Shown here piece after piece: positions 27,441 to 36,846 of a stretch of 64,000 nt of DNA. The position numbers and the translations under genes are program-made. Every line of letters begins with the position of its first letter. The first letter of the stretch is position 1. The stretch comes from Cyanomargarita calcarea GSE-NOS-MK-12-04C. GTDB lineage: Bacteria; Cyanobacteriota; Cyanobacteriia; Cyanobacteriales; Nostocaceae. A model generated the notes under the pieces. The model was not told the origin of the DNA. It saw only the letters and a list, made by a program, of their open reading frames with translations, and ran no database searches. The stretch spans positions 280,561 to 344,560 of the forward strand of contig JAHHGZ010000001.1 of assembly GCA_019359595.1 (NCBI GenBank). The letters are read 5' to 3'.

Positions 27441-27707
27441 ATGAGTTTACTGATTAATACACTTGCTACTTTTTTACAGATTTATACGACTATATTGTTT
27501 GTCCGGGTTATCTTGACCTGGTTCCCGAACATCAACTGGTACAACCAACCATTTGCTGCGTTGAGCCAGATGACCGACCCTTATTTAAATCTGTTCCGTT
27601 CGATTATTCCCCCCATTGGTGGTATGGACTTTTCCGCGATGTTGGCGATTATTTTGCTGCAAGTTGCGGGTAGCCTGTTGGGTAATTTAGCATTTGCGGT
27701 TGTTTAA
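27441..27707 (+). CDS. YggT family membrane protein
   Basis: An 88-aa protein with two hydrophobic segments (about residues 5-25 and 60-85), the motif ILTWFPNINWYNQPFAALSQMTDPYLNLFR, and the FRSIIPPIGGMDFS turn characteristic of the YggT/YlmG family. Relatives in plastids and cyanobacteria affect cell or nucleoid division. A strong bidirectional hairpin follows. Confidence 0.93.
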   Translation: MSLLINTLATFLQIYTTILFVRVILTWFPNINWYNQPFAALSQMTDPYLNLFRSIIPPIGGMDFSAMLAIILLQVAGSLLGNLAFAVV

Positions 27708-27713
27708 ATACTT

Positions 27714-27744
27714 GGATGTCTGGGCTACATTTGTCCAGACATCC
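27714..27744. terminator. Bidirectional terminator between convergent genes
   Basis: A perfect 10-bp stem GGATGTCTGG/CCAGACATCC followed by GAAAAA lies between the YggT gene and the convergent gene at 27756-28238. Confidence 0.8.
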
Positions 27745-27755
27745 GAAAAATCGGA

Positions 27756-28238
27756 TTATCGTCTAACTTGACCGCTAAACCCTGCGGCTTTAAACTGCTT
27801 GAGTTGCAAAGGTAGGGGTTGATTGGCAGGTACAGAAATTCTGAATTCAAAATCGCTGATGCCGGGTGGAACTTCAGGAATTAAACCAAGACGGGTACGA
27901 TTTTGCATCACTGAGTCATTGCCAGCGTCGTAAATGCGTCCAAAAATATCTGCATCGTAAACAGTTTTATTGCTTCCATTCTCGGCTTTACCTATGACAA
28001 GAAAACAATTGGCTTTTTGAGTCGCACCACTGGTAACCGCTCCTTTTGCCAGTTCTTCGGGACAGTCTTTATAAGATACGTCGAATAGTTTAATTTGTGT
28101 CAGCGCTACAGCACTTGGGGTAAATACCCACGATAGAACGCCAATCGCACAGGAAATTAAAATTGCTCTGAGTAGTCCTGAGTGGTTTTTTTTAAATAAA
28201 GTCAGGTGGTTGAAAAAAGATGATAGAATACTTATCAT
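27756..28238 (-). CDS. Hypothetical secreted or membrane-anchored protein
   Basis: A 160-aa protein with an N-terminal hydrophobic signal (about residues 23-45, LLRAILISCAIGVLSWVFTPSAVA) with probable cleavage after SAVALT. The mature domain is beta-rich with two cysteines (KDCPEEL, KANCFLV) that could form a disulphide. It ends FRISVPANQPLPLQLKQFKAAGFSGQVRR, a pattern I associate with cyanobacterial periplasmic FxLYD-like proteins. Function unknown. Confidence 0.65.
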   Translation of the reverse strand: MISILSSFFNHLTLFKKNHSGLLRAILISCAIGVLSWVFTPSAVALTQIKLFDVSYKDCPEELAKGAVTSGATQKANCFLVIGKAENGSNKTVYDADIFGRIYDAGNDSVMQNRTRLGLIPEVPPGISDFEFRISVPANQPLPLQLKQFKAAGFSGQVRR

Positions 28239-28245
28239 TTTTATA

Positions 28246-28547
28246 TCTCACAAAGATAGCAACGATACAAACATCATAAAATTTTTCAGCACTGTTGCAC
28301 TCCTTTCCCATCTAAAGAATACCTATTTAATTAAATCAAGGTTTCTGGCAATTTCTGCGTAAGTCCTATTTAAATTAATCCCTTCGGGATTGAGAGGATG
28401 TTTGAAAAGTATTTAGGGATCAAACTTTATGCTAATCGCCTTACCATAATACGGATCGTGGCAAGGTAAATGAAAATCTCTGATGTTTCGGGTCGAATGG
28501 CACTAAGAAGCGATTGTTTTCACAATTGATACATAAACAACGAGCGA
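28246..28547. other. Intergenic with a short palindrome
   Basis: About 300 bases. Contains GCGTAAGTCCTATT (a solo end of the AGGACTTACGC repeat seen at 52217) and AATCCCTTCGGGATT near 28376. No gene recognised. Confidence 0.4.
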
Positions 28548-28745
28548 CTAAAATGTGGCTTTATTTTCTCTAGTAATTCTAATCAAAAATCGTAAAGCTT
28601 CATTCACAGATTCAGAATTAGGAAACAATTCGGCAACATCTGAATCTAATTTAATAATTGTATCGTTAAAGCTTTTACGTTGAGATCCCATTTTTCTAAC
28701 TTTTAAACTTTTTAAATCATATTCATCTCTAAGTTCATCTTCCAT
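28548..28745 (-). CDS. brnA: BrnA-type antitoxin
   Basis: A 65-aa protein with a C-terminal ribbon-helix-helix-like part (VNEALRFLIRITRENK) and position directly after a BrnT-like gene, 4 bases apart, as usual for BrnTA type II modules. The N-terminus is acidic. It is intact while its toxin is frameshifted. Assignment rests mostly on the partner. Confidence 0.65.
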   Translation of the reverse strand: MEDELRDEYDLKSLKVRKMGSQRKSFNDTIIKLDSDVAELFPNSESVNEALRFLIRITRENKATF

Positions 28746-28749
28746 TGTT

Positions 28750-29023
28750 TTAACCCTCTTGATAAGCTTTTAGTTCTTGTTTTGTCACTTGTCTAGCACT
28801 AATAATTCTAATTTTATCTCCTCTTTCGGTATAAGAAATCAACAAAATACGACTTTTTGATGATTCTCCTATAAGAATATAACGATGTTCCTCTTCAGAA
28901 TGATCGCTCCTCATAAAAATCAACATAGAGTGGATCGTCGAAAACTGTTTGAGCTTCTTCAAATGAAATGTCGTGTTTAGATAAATTAGATTCTGCTTTT
29001 TGTTTATCCCATTCAAATTCCAT
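28750..29023 (-). pseudogene. brnT: BrnT-like toxin with a frameshift
   Basis: From ATG 29023 the frame encodes MEFEWDKQKAESNLSKHDI, the classic BrnT start, then FEEAQTVFDDPLYVDFYEE. It then terminates shortly after, near 28900. The remainder (SDHSEEEHRYILIGES ... RIISARQVTKQELKAYQEG) continues in the next frame. One extra G in the GAGGAG near 28907-28911 explains the shift. BrnT is an RNase toxin neutralised by BrnA, and this copy cannot make full-length toxin unless frameshifting occurs. Confidence 0.85.
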
Positions 29024-29371
29024 ACATATAATCAAATTTTAGACAGACTAATTGTAACTTTATCGCAACTGTTCGTTTCTCTCCACATCCCCAAACAGCG
29101 AACTGACTCTTAGGAGAGCGCTTGCGCTATCGCTCTCCCAAAATCCCCTTATCGAAGCGATCGCTAACGCTGAAAGCTTTGTATAACGCTAGTTTTACTT
29201 TTTCGATTTCACCAATAATCAGTGACATGGAAAAAGTTTTTGCCAAAAAGCTAGGGTTTTTGCCGTATAAAGACAATCAAGCTCTTAATTTTGGATAAAG
29301 TCGAGCTTAGAAGTTATTTTCATAATTTTTGCAATAATAAGGGAATAACAGCCCTTAAGAGCTATTAAATT
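29024..29371. other. Intergenic with hairpin
   Basis: Contains the hairpin GGAGAGCG/CGCTCTCC near 29113-29140 and a HIP1-like GCGATCGC. No gene recognised. Confidence 0.4.
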
Positions 29372-29962
29372 ATGACAACCGATGAGATTGAAGCATTTCT
29401 GCAAGCAGCTTTTAATCGTTGTGATGCAGAAAGCTGTCCTCTCACTGATACGCAGAAACAAATATTACTACAAGTAGTTGAAGAAATTCAGAATTATTGT
29501 AGTGCTGTTGTATTAGATGTTGCCAATCCCTTAGACGAGCTTACAGAGGAGGAATTGCAAACCTTTTTGGAGTTCGTGAAAACGGCTGAAGAACACAAGC
29601 TTTCGTGGAAAATGCAATTACTCAACGACTGGCTGCATAACGACGACTCTGGTGCGGTACAATTTATCCGTGATCGCTATGGTTTGGAGTGGCTGAATCG
29701 AGTTGAGCCAATACATTTTGAGAAGTATGCCTCTCTTGATACTCTAAAGCTAAAGGTGGGTTCGCGGATAGAAGTTTGCAATGCTTTGTGGGAATGGGTT
29801 CAAGATTCGGGCCCCTGTCAGCGGGAATGGTTTTCTTGTACTGTCGTTTTTGTTGATGAAACATTTAGCAGTTGCACTATCCGCTTCAACAACGGTTCAG
29901 AGTATGAGATTCAAGGGCTTTACGAGTGGAACCGTTATAATTGGCGCTGGGCTGCGTCTTGA
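29372..29962 (+). CDS. Hypothetical cytosolic protein
   Basis: A 196-aa protein with an acidic helical N-terminal half (TTDEIEAFLQAAFNRCD, LTEEELQTFLEFVKTAEEHK) and a C-terminal beta-rich part rich in Trp (NALWEWVQ, CTVVFVDETFSSCTIRF, YEWNRYNWRWAAS) that resembles SH3/Tudor-like small barrels. No known family could be assigned. Its end overlaps the convergent kinase pseudogene by 28 bases. Confidence 0.7.
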   Translation: MTTDEIEAFLQAAFNRCDAESCPLTDTQKQILLQVVEEIQNYCSAVVLDVANPLDELTEEELQTFLEFVKTAEEHKLSWKMQLLNDWLHNDDSGAVQFIRDRYGLEWLNRVEPIHFEKYASLDTLKLKVGSRIEVCNALWEWVQDSGPCQREWFSCTVVFVDETFSSCTIRFNNGSEYEIQGLYEWNRYNWRWAAS

Positions 29963-30754
29963 CTGGCAGGAATAATAACCGTAAACTTTGTACCAACCCC
30001 AACTTGGCTTTCAACAGAGATTTGTCCGCCATGCAAGTCTACACATTGTTTGACGATTGCCAGTCCTAATCCTGTGCCAGAAATTTCTTTGGCATTACTA
30101 GCACGATGGAATGATTCAAATAAGCGTTCTTGGTCGTTTATCGGAATCCCAATTCCTGTATCTTCGATGCGAAAGATTGCGTTTCCGTTTTGATATTGTA
30201 GTTCAAAATAAACGACACTATCTTGAGGAGAATACTTGATGGCATTCGAGAAATCGTTCGAGCATCTGGGTAGAGTTGAAGATGATATTGAGTGGATTGC
30301 GAAATTCGTGGGAGGCAATAGAGATAAAGCGGGACTTGACTTGATTGAGTTCCTCCAATTTGGCATTGGCATCTTTGAGAGAGACAGAAAGCTGACGCGA
30401 TCGCAGTAAAATTTCTAATCGTGCCTGCAATTCTACTTTCTCGACGGGACTGAGAATGAGTTCATCAATTCCTTGCCACAAATAGCGAGTTGTCAGGTTT
30501 ACATCCTGACGAGGTGTAATTAAAAGAAACGGTAAGAAAACTGGCTCCTCCCTGGCTTTGCTGGCTTGCACCCACTCCCAGAGCCGATCGAGCGCAGTTC
30601 CATCGAGAATACAAAGGTCAAAGGCTGGATTTAGGGTTGCCAATTCGGCTGGACTCGTGTTTGTCGGTGCTAGCACCTGATGATAAGTTGCCAGCCACTC
30701 GCAAAGGATGCGACGATTTTCTTTTTGGTCGAGCAGCAATAGGATTTGGCTCAT
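29935..30754 (-). pseudogene. Hybrid receiver-histidine kinase with an internal deletion
   Basis: The upstream part encodes a receiver domain (residues 1-120, phospho-acceptor in FDLCILDG) and the start of a HisKA domain with the H-box SIASHEFRNPLN and HTH-like NSTQMLER. At about 30260 the frame breaks. The next frame carries only the catalytic N-box (NDFSNAIKYSPQD), the G1 box (EDTGIGIP) and the G2 box (GTGLGLAIVKQ). About 85-100 residues that normally join the H-box helix to the N-box are missing, which indicates a deletion of roughly 270-300 bp with frame loss. It is the third gene of the KaiC-like operon. Confidence 0.85.
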
Positions 30755-31125
30755 GCCTGTGCCTCCAAAAGACTCCGAATCAGTGCGAGCAATTGCTTGA
30801 TTACAAGCGGTTTAATTAAAATACTTTGGGCACCATGAACCAAGCTTTCTTGCTGAATGGCAGCACTTTGCTTTGGTAAGAGAACGAGAAAGGGTATGTT
30901 TTGCTCCCGCAGTTGTTCGCAGTGAGTCCAGATTTGGCGGTTAAAACCAGAAATATCAATCAATGCAACTTGAATTGGCCGCAACTCGGCTAAAATGAGT
31001 GCGAAGTTTTCTAACGAGTTTGCCGTTACAGTTTGAAATCCTTCCCTTTCGAGAAATTGTATCAACAATTCTAGGTTACGCGAGTTACGATCTACAGCTA
31101 AAATTAACGGTTTATTTTCAGTCAT
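30751..31125 (-). CDS. Response regulator, single receiver domain
   Basis: A 124-aa CheY-like protein. It contains LILAVDRNSRNLELL (acidic start, with a single D rather than DD), the phospho-acceptor region VALIDISGFNR, and the KP motif ILIKPLVIKQ. The stop overlaps the start of the kinase gene as ATGA, and it follows the KaiC-like gene by 20 bases, so it belongs to one operon. Start ATG 31125 is preferred, with GGTGGG upstream. Confidence 0.88.
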   Translation of the reverse strand: MTENKPLILAVDRNSRNLELLIQFLEREGFQTVTANSLENFALILAELRPIQVALIDISGFNRQIWTHCEQLREQNIPFLVLLPKQSAAIQQESLVHGAQSILIKPLVIKQLLALIRSLLEAQA

Positions 31126-31145
31126 ATGCCCACCCATCCCCCGGA

Positions 31146-32642
31146 TTAATCATCAGATTCCGTAAAGTGGGGTGTAGCACTAAGAATTCCTTTTAGTCCC
31201 GGCATAGGTTTTCCGACCTTAATACCATAGCGAGTGATTTCTAGCTCTCGTAGGGTTTTCTCAAAGTCTGATAACCGCTTCTTCAACACCCCGATCGCTT
31301 TGCGTACCTCCGTAACTGAGTTGATTTGACGCTCCCAGTAACGCAGAAACACGAAGTTATCCGCTAAATAGGTAATCCCCACATCGGTTGCCCGAAACTC
31401 GCCGGTAAAGCTTACAACTTCATTGATTAATAGTACTGTCACACCCATATTGGCGAGATATTTGCACACAGCATGGATGTGGGCCACCAAGTCATCCCCT
31501 CTAAGTGAGAGCCGATAACCCGCAATGCTATCAATCATCACAATCTTGGTGTTTTTTACTTCCGCTTCCTGCCGCACCATCTGAGCAAACTCGTCGGGAG
31601 AGTATTGCAATGGTTCTACTTTTACCACCGACAGGGTGCCCCGCTCAACCATTTTTCGGGCTGGGATGTTAATCAACTCAGAACGCTGCAAAAGAATTTC
31701 AGCCTCTTCTTCAAAAGTGTAAACCACCGAACGTTCCCCCCGTCCAGCAGCTTCCTTCATAAATTGCAGCCCCACAGTGGTTTTGCCAGCACCAGAGGGG
31801 CCGCTGATAATTGTTACCGTGCCCCGTTCCAATCCACCATGCATCAATTCGTCGAGTTCGGGAATCCCCGAGGCGATCGCTTCAGCTACAAACTCCCTTT
31901 GATGCTTTCCCGGTTGCAAGCGGGGATACACCTGCATACCCCTATCGCTCAAACGCAACGAATGAGAACCATCTTGAAAGCCCGAACCGCGAAATTTAGT
32001 AATGGCAATCGAGCGTCCCTGGGGAGAGAAGACAAGATTAATTACCCCATCGCTAATAAATTGCAGGTCATCATCGGGAGCTTCAGCGCTACTTTCGGAG
32101 GTAAACAACATTGTTGCCTCTCGATTGATTAAAAAGCGAATAAAAGAAAGTACCTGCTTGCGATATTGAAACGCATCACTTGCTAAGTAGCGCAATTGGG
32201 TAATTGCGTCAAGAAAAATCCGTTTGGGTTGGAGTTGCTCAACTTGTTCGATAATTTGGCGTGTGATGGGTTCTCGTTCCACTTCCGCAGGTGAGAATAT
32301 ATCATATGTCTGCACTTCTGTAAAGAAATCAGAAGTAGGACTCAGATCCAAAAAGGTGACATTGCTTAAGTCAAAACCGATCCTCTCTCCGTGAGTGCGA
32401 ATTTGCTCTGCTGATTCTCCTAAAGTGATAAATAGGCACGATTCACCCTGGCTGCTGCCAGTCGTCAAAAAATGCAATCCCAGTGTCGTTTTGCCACATC
32501 CAGGTCCACCCCTGATTAAATAGGCACGATTTGATATTAAGCCTCCGTTTAACAATTCATCGAGTCCGCTAATCCCTACCTTATACCGTTTCTGACCAGT
32601 TAAGTCGCCTACAGTTAGAATATCCTTATTTTCTGGTATCAT
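31146..32642 (-). CDS. KaiC-like dual-RecA ATPase
   Basis: A 498-aa protein with two KaiC/RecA ATPase domains: GISGLDELLNGGL with Walker A RGGPGCGKTTLG (first), and SGIPELDELMHGGL with SGPSGAGKTTVG (second). Catalytic glutamates follow each Walker A. It is an intact KaiC paralogue rather than the core clock KaiC, judged from divergence and from the operon with a receiver and a hybrid kinase. That arrangement marks a signalling branch in many cyanobacteria. The start is ATG 32642, with GAGGAG upstream; the TTG further upstream is less likely. Confidence 0.9.
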   Translation of the reverse strand: MIPENKDILTVGDLTGQKRYKVGISGLDELLNGGLISNRAYLIRGGPGCGKTTLGLHFLTTGSSQGESCLFITLGESAEQIRTHGERIGFDLSNVTFLDLSPTSDFFTEVQTYDIFSPAEVEREPITRQIIEQVEQLQPKRIFLDAITQLRYLASDAFQYRKQVLSFIRFLINREATMLFTSESSAEAPDDDLQFISDGVINLVFSPQGRSIAITKFRGSGFQDGSHSLRLSDRGMQVYPRLQPGKHQREFVAEAIASGIPELDELMHGGLERGTVTIISGPSGAGKTTVGLQFMKEAAGRGERSVVYTFEEEAEILLQRSELINIPARKMVERGTLSVVKVEPLQYSPDEFAQMVRQEAEVKNTKIVMIDSIAGYRLSLRGDDLVAHIHAVCKYLANMGVTVLLINEVVSFTGEFRATDVGITYLADNFVFLRYWERQINSVTEVRKAIGVLKKRLSDFEKTLRELEITRYGIKVGKPMPGLKGILSATPHFTESDD

Positions 32643-32944
32643 TTTATTTTGAATGCTCCTCAACTATCATTATCTTCTCAGTCATAAAAGTCAAAGCGAA
32701 TGAGTCTCAAGAATTATTTTGTTTCCCTTCTTTTGGCCAATCTATTAAACGGTTCCTATCCTTCGTTAAACAGATTTGCACATTTAAATAAATAAAAAGG
32801 CTAAATTATTTTTGTCATCTTCCCTAATGCAGATGAAATAATATACCATCGGCATGATTTATATCTTGTTAAATTTGGGTTAAATAGGTAATAATAAGGA
32901 ATAAAAATCCTACAGCTTCCTCACGCGCACGAAGGATTATTTAA

Positions 32945-34420
32945 GTGTCTCAAGAAGAAATTTTGACTAACGATTTTGGGATTCCCGTTCCGGATAACGA
33001 GAATTCCTTAACCGCTGGTTCCCGTGGTCCGATTTTGATGCAAGACCACTTTTTACTAGAGAAACTGGCACAATTTAATCGAGAGCGCATCCCAGAAAGA
33101 GTGGTTCATGCCAAGGGTGCAGGAGCGCACGGTTACTTTGAAGTTACTCATGATGTTACCCAGTGGACGAAAGCAAAATTCCTTGACACTGTAGGCAAAA
33201 AAACTCCAGTTTTTGCCCGTTTCTCAACTGTTGGTGGCGAAAGTGGTTCTGCTGACACTGTACGAGATCCCAGAGGATTTTCGGCGAAGTTTTACACTGA
33301 GGAAGGAAACTACGACCTGGTGATGAATAATACGCCAGTTTTCTTCGTCCGTGACCCGATGAAGTTTCCAGATTTTATTCATACTCAAAAGCGAAATCCC
33401 CAGACTCACACTAAAGACAAAAACGCTTTTTGGGATTTTCTGTCTTTGAGTCCAGAATCCACCCATCAAGTGACAATCTTGATGAGCGATCGCGGTACTC
33501 CCAAGTCGTTGCGGAACATGGACGGTTTTTCCGGTCATACGTTCAAATGGGTTAATGCTGAAGGTCGCGCAGTTTGGGTAAAATATCATTTCAAGACTGA
33601 AGCTGGAATTGAAAACTTCACCCGTCAAGAAGCCGAAGAAATGGCAGGTGTTGACCCAGATTACACAACCCGTGATTTATTCGATACCATCGACCGGGGT
33701 GGGGAAGCGGCTTGGAAAGTTCACGTGCAAATTCTGCCCCTTGAGGTTGCGGACACATACCCCTTCGACATTTTTGATATCACTAAGGTGGTATCGCAGA
33801 AAGATTATCCTTTGATTGAAATTGGACGTTTTGTCCTCAACCGCAATCCGACAAACTACTTTGCGGAAGTTGAGCAAGCGGCATTTTCTCCTTCCAATGT
33901 AGTACCAGGGATTGATTTTTCTCCCGACAAAATGCTTCAAGGTCGCATCATGTCTTATGCTGATGCACATCGCTACCGTTTGGGAAGTAACTATTCACTT
34001 ATCCCCATCAACTGTCCTTTTGCAACCCAAAAGCACAATCATCAAGCTGATGGTTTGATGAGAGTGGACGATAATGGGGGAAATAAGCCCAATTATGAAC
34101 CCAATAGTTTTAGCCCTGGTAAGTCGGTTCCTGAGGTTGCCGAACACCCCTACATGGTAGAAGGTAAAGTTGAGCGTACTCCTTATAAGTATCCCAATGA
34201 TGACTTTACTCAAGCGGGGAATTTGTATCGCTTGTTGAAGGATGATGAAAAAGCGCGTTTGATTGACAATATTGTCGATCACATTAAGCCTGTGAGACGG
34301 GACATTCAGTTGCGGCAAATCTGTAATTTCTCTCGTGCTGATGCCGATTATGGTAACCGCATTGCACAAGGGCTTGGGATTGATTTGCAACAAGAGCTTG
34401 CGAAAATGTCCAAGCACTAA
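32945..34420 (+). CDS. katA: Monofunctional heme catalase
   Basis: A 491-aa small-subunit heme catalase that dismutates hydrogen peroxide. The catalytic His55 ([15 protein letters not shown]), Asn128 ([13 protein letters not shown]) and heme-ligand Tyr338 ([14 protein letters not shown]) are all present. Length fits small-subunit catalases. It starts with GTG 32945, with GAAGGA upstream. Typical heme catalases are patchy among cyanobacteria, which otherwise rely on KatG and peroxiredoxins, so transfer is possible. Codon use is not obviously foreign. Confidence 0.97.
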   Translation: MSQEEILTNDFGIPVPDNENSLTAGSRGPILMQDHFLLEKLAQFNRERIPERVVHAKGAGAHGYFEVTHDVTQWTKAKFLDTVGKKTPVFARFSTVGGESGSADTVRDPRGFSAKFYTEEGNYDLVMNNTPVFFVRDPMKFPDFIHTQKRNPQTHTKDKNAFWDFLSLSPESTHQVTILMSDRGTPKSLRNMDGFSGHTFKWVNAEGRAVWVKYHFKTEAGIENFTRQEAEEMAGVDPDYTTRDLFDTIDRGGEAAWKVHVQILPLEVADTYPFDIFDITKVVSQKDYPLIEIGRFVLNRNPTNYFAEVEQAAFSPSNVVPGIDFSPDKMLQGRIMSYADAHRYRLGSNYSLIPINCPFATQKHNHQADGLMRVDDNGGNKPNYEPNSFSPGKSVPEVAEHPYMVEGKVERTPYKYPNDDFTQAGNLYRLLKDDEKARLIDNIVDHIKPVRRDIQLRQICNFSRADADYGNRIAQGLGIDLQQELAKMSKH

Positions 34421-34629
34421 GGTTTACTGCACTTTACGCAAAAACTCTCTGAAACTATCTTTCCTTTGTGTCCTTTGCGTCTGAGCGCAAAGCGCAGGCT
34501 TCGCCAACGTGGTTCATTATTCCGTATCTTGTGGGTAAGCCCTATATGAATGAACCGCGAAGACGCAAAGTACGCGAAGGTTAGAGAGAAAACAAGTAAT
34601 CTCAGCTCGGCTAGGTTCTAGAATCCCCA

Positions 34630-35508
34630 TTATATCATCGTTAAACCGAGATGCTTTCGTAAAGCCAAACTCATTACCGACGCGGGTACTATATCTCTAT
34701 TCAACCAGATTTTTAATGCTGCTGCACCTTGTTGAACTAACATTTCTAACCCATCAATGGCAATTAGGCCTTGTTGTTGCGCAAGGGAAAGGAATTTTGT
34801 TGGGCTGGGATTGTATGTTAAATCGTAGGCGATCGCGTTTTGAGGTAGATTCTGCATTTCCTCTAAACTCAAAGGTGACTCCTCAATTTTTGGATACATT
34901 CCGATGGGGGTTGTGTTGACGAGTAAAGTGGCTTGGGGGATTAACTGTGGTAATTTATCCCAGGTGCTGACGTGCAAATTTGGAGAATTATCCCAACTAT
35001 TACGAAATTCTTCTAACTTCTGGAGATTCCGCCCGACGGTATAAATTTCTTTGCATCCTAACTGGATACAACCTGCGACAACTGCCCGCGCTGCCCCTCC
35101 ATTACCTAAAATTACCGCTGTAGTGTGACTCCAGTCGCGGTTATAGGTTGTTTGCAAAGGTGCTATAAATCCTTCCACATCTGTATTTGTCCCAACCCAT
35201 TTGTTATCTTTGCGACTAACAGTATTCACGGCACCTACAGCTTGGGCTATTGGTGAAATGGATGATAGTAAAGGTAATATTGCCTGTTTGTGAGGAATTG
35301 TGACGCTAAAGCCAACAAGACCAATAGCCGCAAAGCCTGAAAGTGCTACTTCTAAATTCTCTGGTGCAATGGGGAAGGGAAGATAAACGTAATCTAATTC
35401 CAACTCGGAAAGTGCCGCATTGTGCATTACTGGTGACAGGGAATGTTCCACCGGATGTCCGATTACTCCTAGGAGTTTGGTTGTACCTTTGATCGTAATT
35501 TCTGCCAA
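34630..35508 (-). CDS. aroE: Shikimate dehydrogenase
   Basis: A 292-aa NADP-dependent enzyme of aromatic amino-acid synthesis. The substrate site SLSPVMHNAAL and catalytic Lys in FSVTIPHKQAI are at about residues 22-75, the NADP motif ILGNGGAARAV follows, and the C-terminal DGLEMLVQQGAAAL completes the family signature. It is monocistronic. The upstream 30 bases contain an STRR. Confidence 0.97.
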   Translation of the reverse strand: MAEITIKGTTKLLGVIGHPVEHSLSPVMHNAALSELELDYVYLPFPIAPENLEVALSGFAAIGLVGFSVTIPHKQAILPLLSSISPIAQAVGAVNTVSRKDNKWVGTNTDVEGFIAPLQTTYNRDWSHTTAVILGNGGAARAVVAGCIQLGCKEIYTVGRNLQKLEEFRNSWDNSPNLHVSTWDKLPQLIPQATLLVNTTPIGMYPKIEESPLSLEEMQNLPQNAIAYDLTYNPSPTKFLSLAQQQGLIAIDGLEMLVQQGAAALKIWLNRDIVPASVMSLALRKHLGLTMI

Positions 35509-35539
35509 TGTATTTAACCTCTGCGTTACAATTATTAAT

Positions 35540-35571
35540 GAAGGAAGAAGGAAGAAGGAAGAAGGAAGAAG
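35540..35571. repeat. STRR heptanucleotide repeat (GGAAGAA)n
   Basis: The same unit as at 4401. It faces an inverted copy at 35711-35750, and together they frame the aroE / hydrolase intergenic region. Confidence 0.9.
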
Positions 35572-35710
35572 TTTTCAACATACAAACTTCTTCTTTATAG
35601 GGTTTAAAACCCCGACCTAATCAGGGTTTTCTGTTTTGAGTTGGGACGGCACGTTTATAGGGGAAGCTTCCCCCACAAATGTGCCTTGTCAGAATCCACA
35701 TATATAAACC

Positions 35711-35750
35711 TTCCTTCCCCTTCTTCCTTCTTCCTTCTTCCTTCTTCCTT
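35711..35750. repeat. Inverted STRR repeat (TTCCTTC units)
   Basis: About five TTCTTCC units ending 6 bases before the ATG of the hydrolase gene. The pyrimidine-rich run replaces any normal ribosome-binding site. Confidence 0.9.
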
Positions 35751-35755
35751 GTTTT

Positions 35756-36676
35756 ATGAATATGCAAGTCGCGATCGCCTCTTCAACTCCAATTCCGGGT
35801 AAATATTGGCAGTGGCAAGGGCACAACATTTATTACGTCCAAGCGGGGGAAAAACACTCGCAACGTCCACCCTTGCTGTTGGTGCATGGGTTTGGTGCAT
35901 CTACAGACCACTGGCGCAAGAATATCACAGAATTGAGTCAGGATTTTCAAGTATTTGCCATCGACCTTTTGGGGTATGGAAGGTCAACGAAGGCAAAATT
36001 GCAATATAGTGGGGACTTGTGGTCGGAACAACTAAGAGCCTTTATTACGGAAGTGATTGGTGAGCCGGCAGTATTGGCAGGTAATTCTCTTGGTGGTTAT
36101 GCGAGTTTGTGCGTTTGTGCACTGCATCCTGATGTTGCGGCTGGGTTGGTATTGCTAAATAGTGCTGGTCCTTTTAGCGAAAATCAAGTTGCGATTGAAA
36201 CTGAAATTAAGCCGGATGTACAAGCAAATCCATTGCAGAAAATATTTGGTGAGGTTGTTAAATCAATTTTTCAGCTACCTTTTGCTCAGTTCCTGCTATT
36301 TCAATACGTCCGTCAAAAATGGGTAATTCGTCAAACTTTAGAGAAAGTTTATCTCGACAAGAGTGCGATTACAGACCAATTGGTAGAAGAAATTTATCGT
36401 CCTTCTTGTGATGATGGGGCTGTGGATGTTTTTGCTTCGATGTTTAGTACTCCCCAAGGAGAAAAAAATGATGTCCTGCTACAGCAATTAAAATGTCCTT
36501 TGTTATTGTTGTGGGGAGAAGCTGACCCTTGGATGAATGCTAAGGAACGTTCTGGGAAGTTTCGGCAATATTATCCCCAGTTACAAGAGTACTTTTTAAG
36601 AGCGGGTCATTGTCCTCATGATGAAGTTCCTGGTCAAATAAATTCTCTGTTGCAAGACTGGGTGTTTAATCTATAA
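35756..36676 (+). CDS. Alpha/beta hydrolase
   Basis: A 306-aa hydrolase. The oxyanion motif LLLVHGFGAS comes first, then the nucleophile elbow AGNSLGGY (Ser111), Asp257 (LLLWGEADPW) and His285 (RAGHCPHDE), a complete catalytic triad. Similarity is to the cyanobacterial/plastid hydrolases related to epoxide hydrolases and pheophytinase. The substrate is unknown. It has no signal peptide. Translation initiation is odd because an STRR sits directly upstream. Confidence 0.9.
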   Translation: MNMQVAIASSTPIPGKYWQWQGHNIYYVQAGEKHSQRPPLLLVHGFGASTDHWRKNITELSQDFQVFAIDLLGYGRSTKAKLQYSGDLWSEQLRAFITEVIGEPAVLAGNSLGGYASLCVCALHPDVAAGLVLLNSAGPFSENQVAIETEIKPDVQANPLQKIFGEVVKSIFQLPFAQFLLFQYVRQKWVIRQTLEKVYLDKSAITDQLVEEIYRPSCDDGAVDVFASMFSTPQGEKNDVLLQQLKCPLLLLWGEADPWMNAKERSGKFRQYYPQLQEYFLRAGHCPHDEVPGQINSLLQDWVFNL

Positions 36677-36715
36677 ATCTCAGCGGGTTTTATTCTTTTC
36701 TTTCTTCGTGTTCTA

Positions 36716-36758
36716 CCCTTCGTGGTTAAAAAAAATATATGCTTTTAACCACGAAGGG
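36716..36758 (+). terminator. Strong hairpin after the hydrolase gene
   Basis: A perfect 16-bp stem (CCCTTCGTGGTTAAAA with its complement) and 11-base loop. It lies between convergent genes and probably acts as a bidirectional terminator. Confidence 0.7.
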
Positions 36759-36846
36759 CACATAAGCGAAGCGCTCCCGAAGGGTAGGACACGAAGAATA
36801 AGTTTTTACGACTTGTGTATACAGAGGTAGAGTTAGAAGTTAAATT

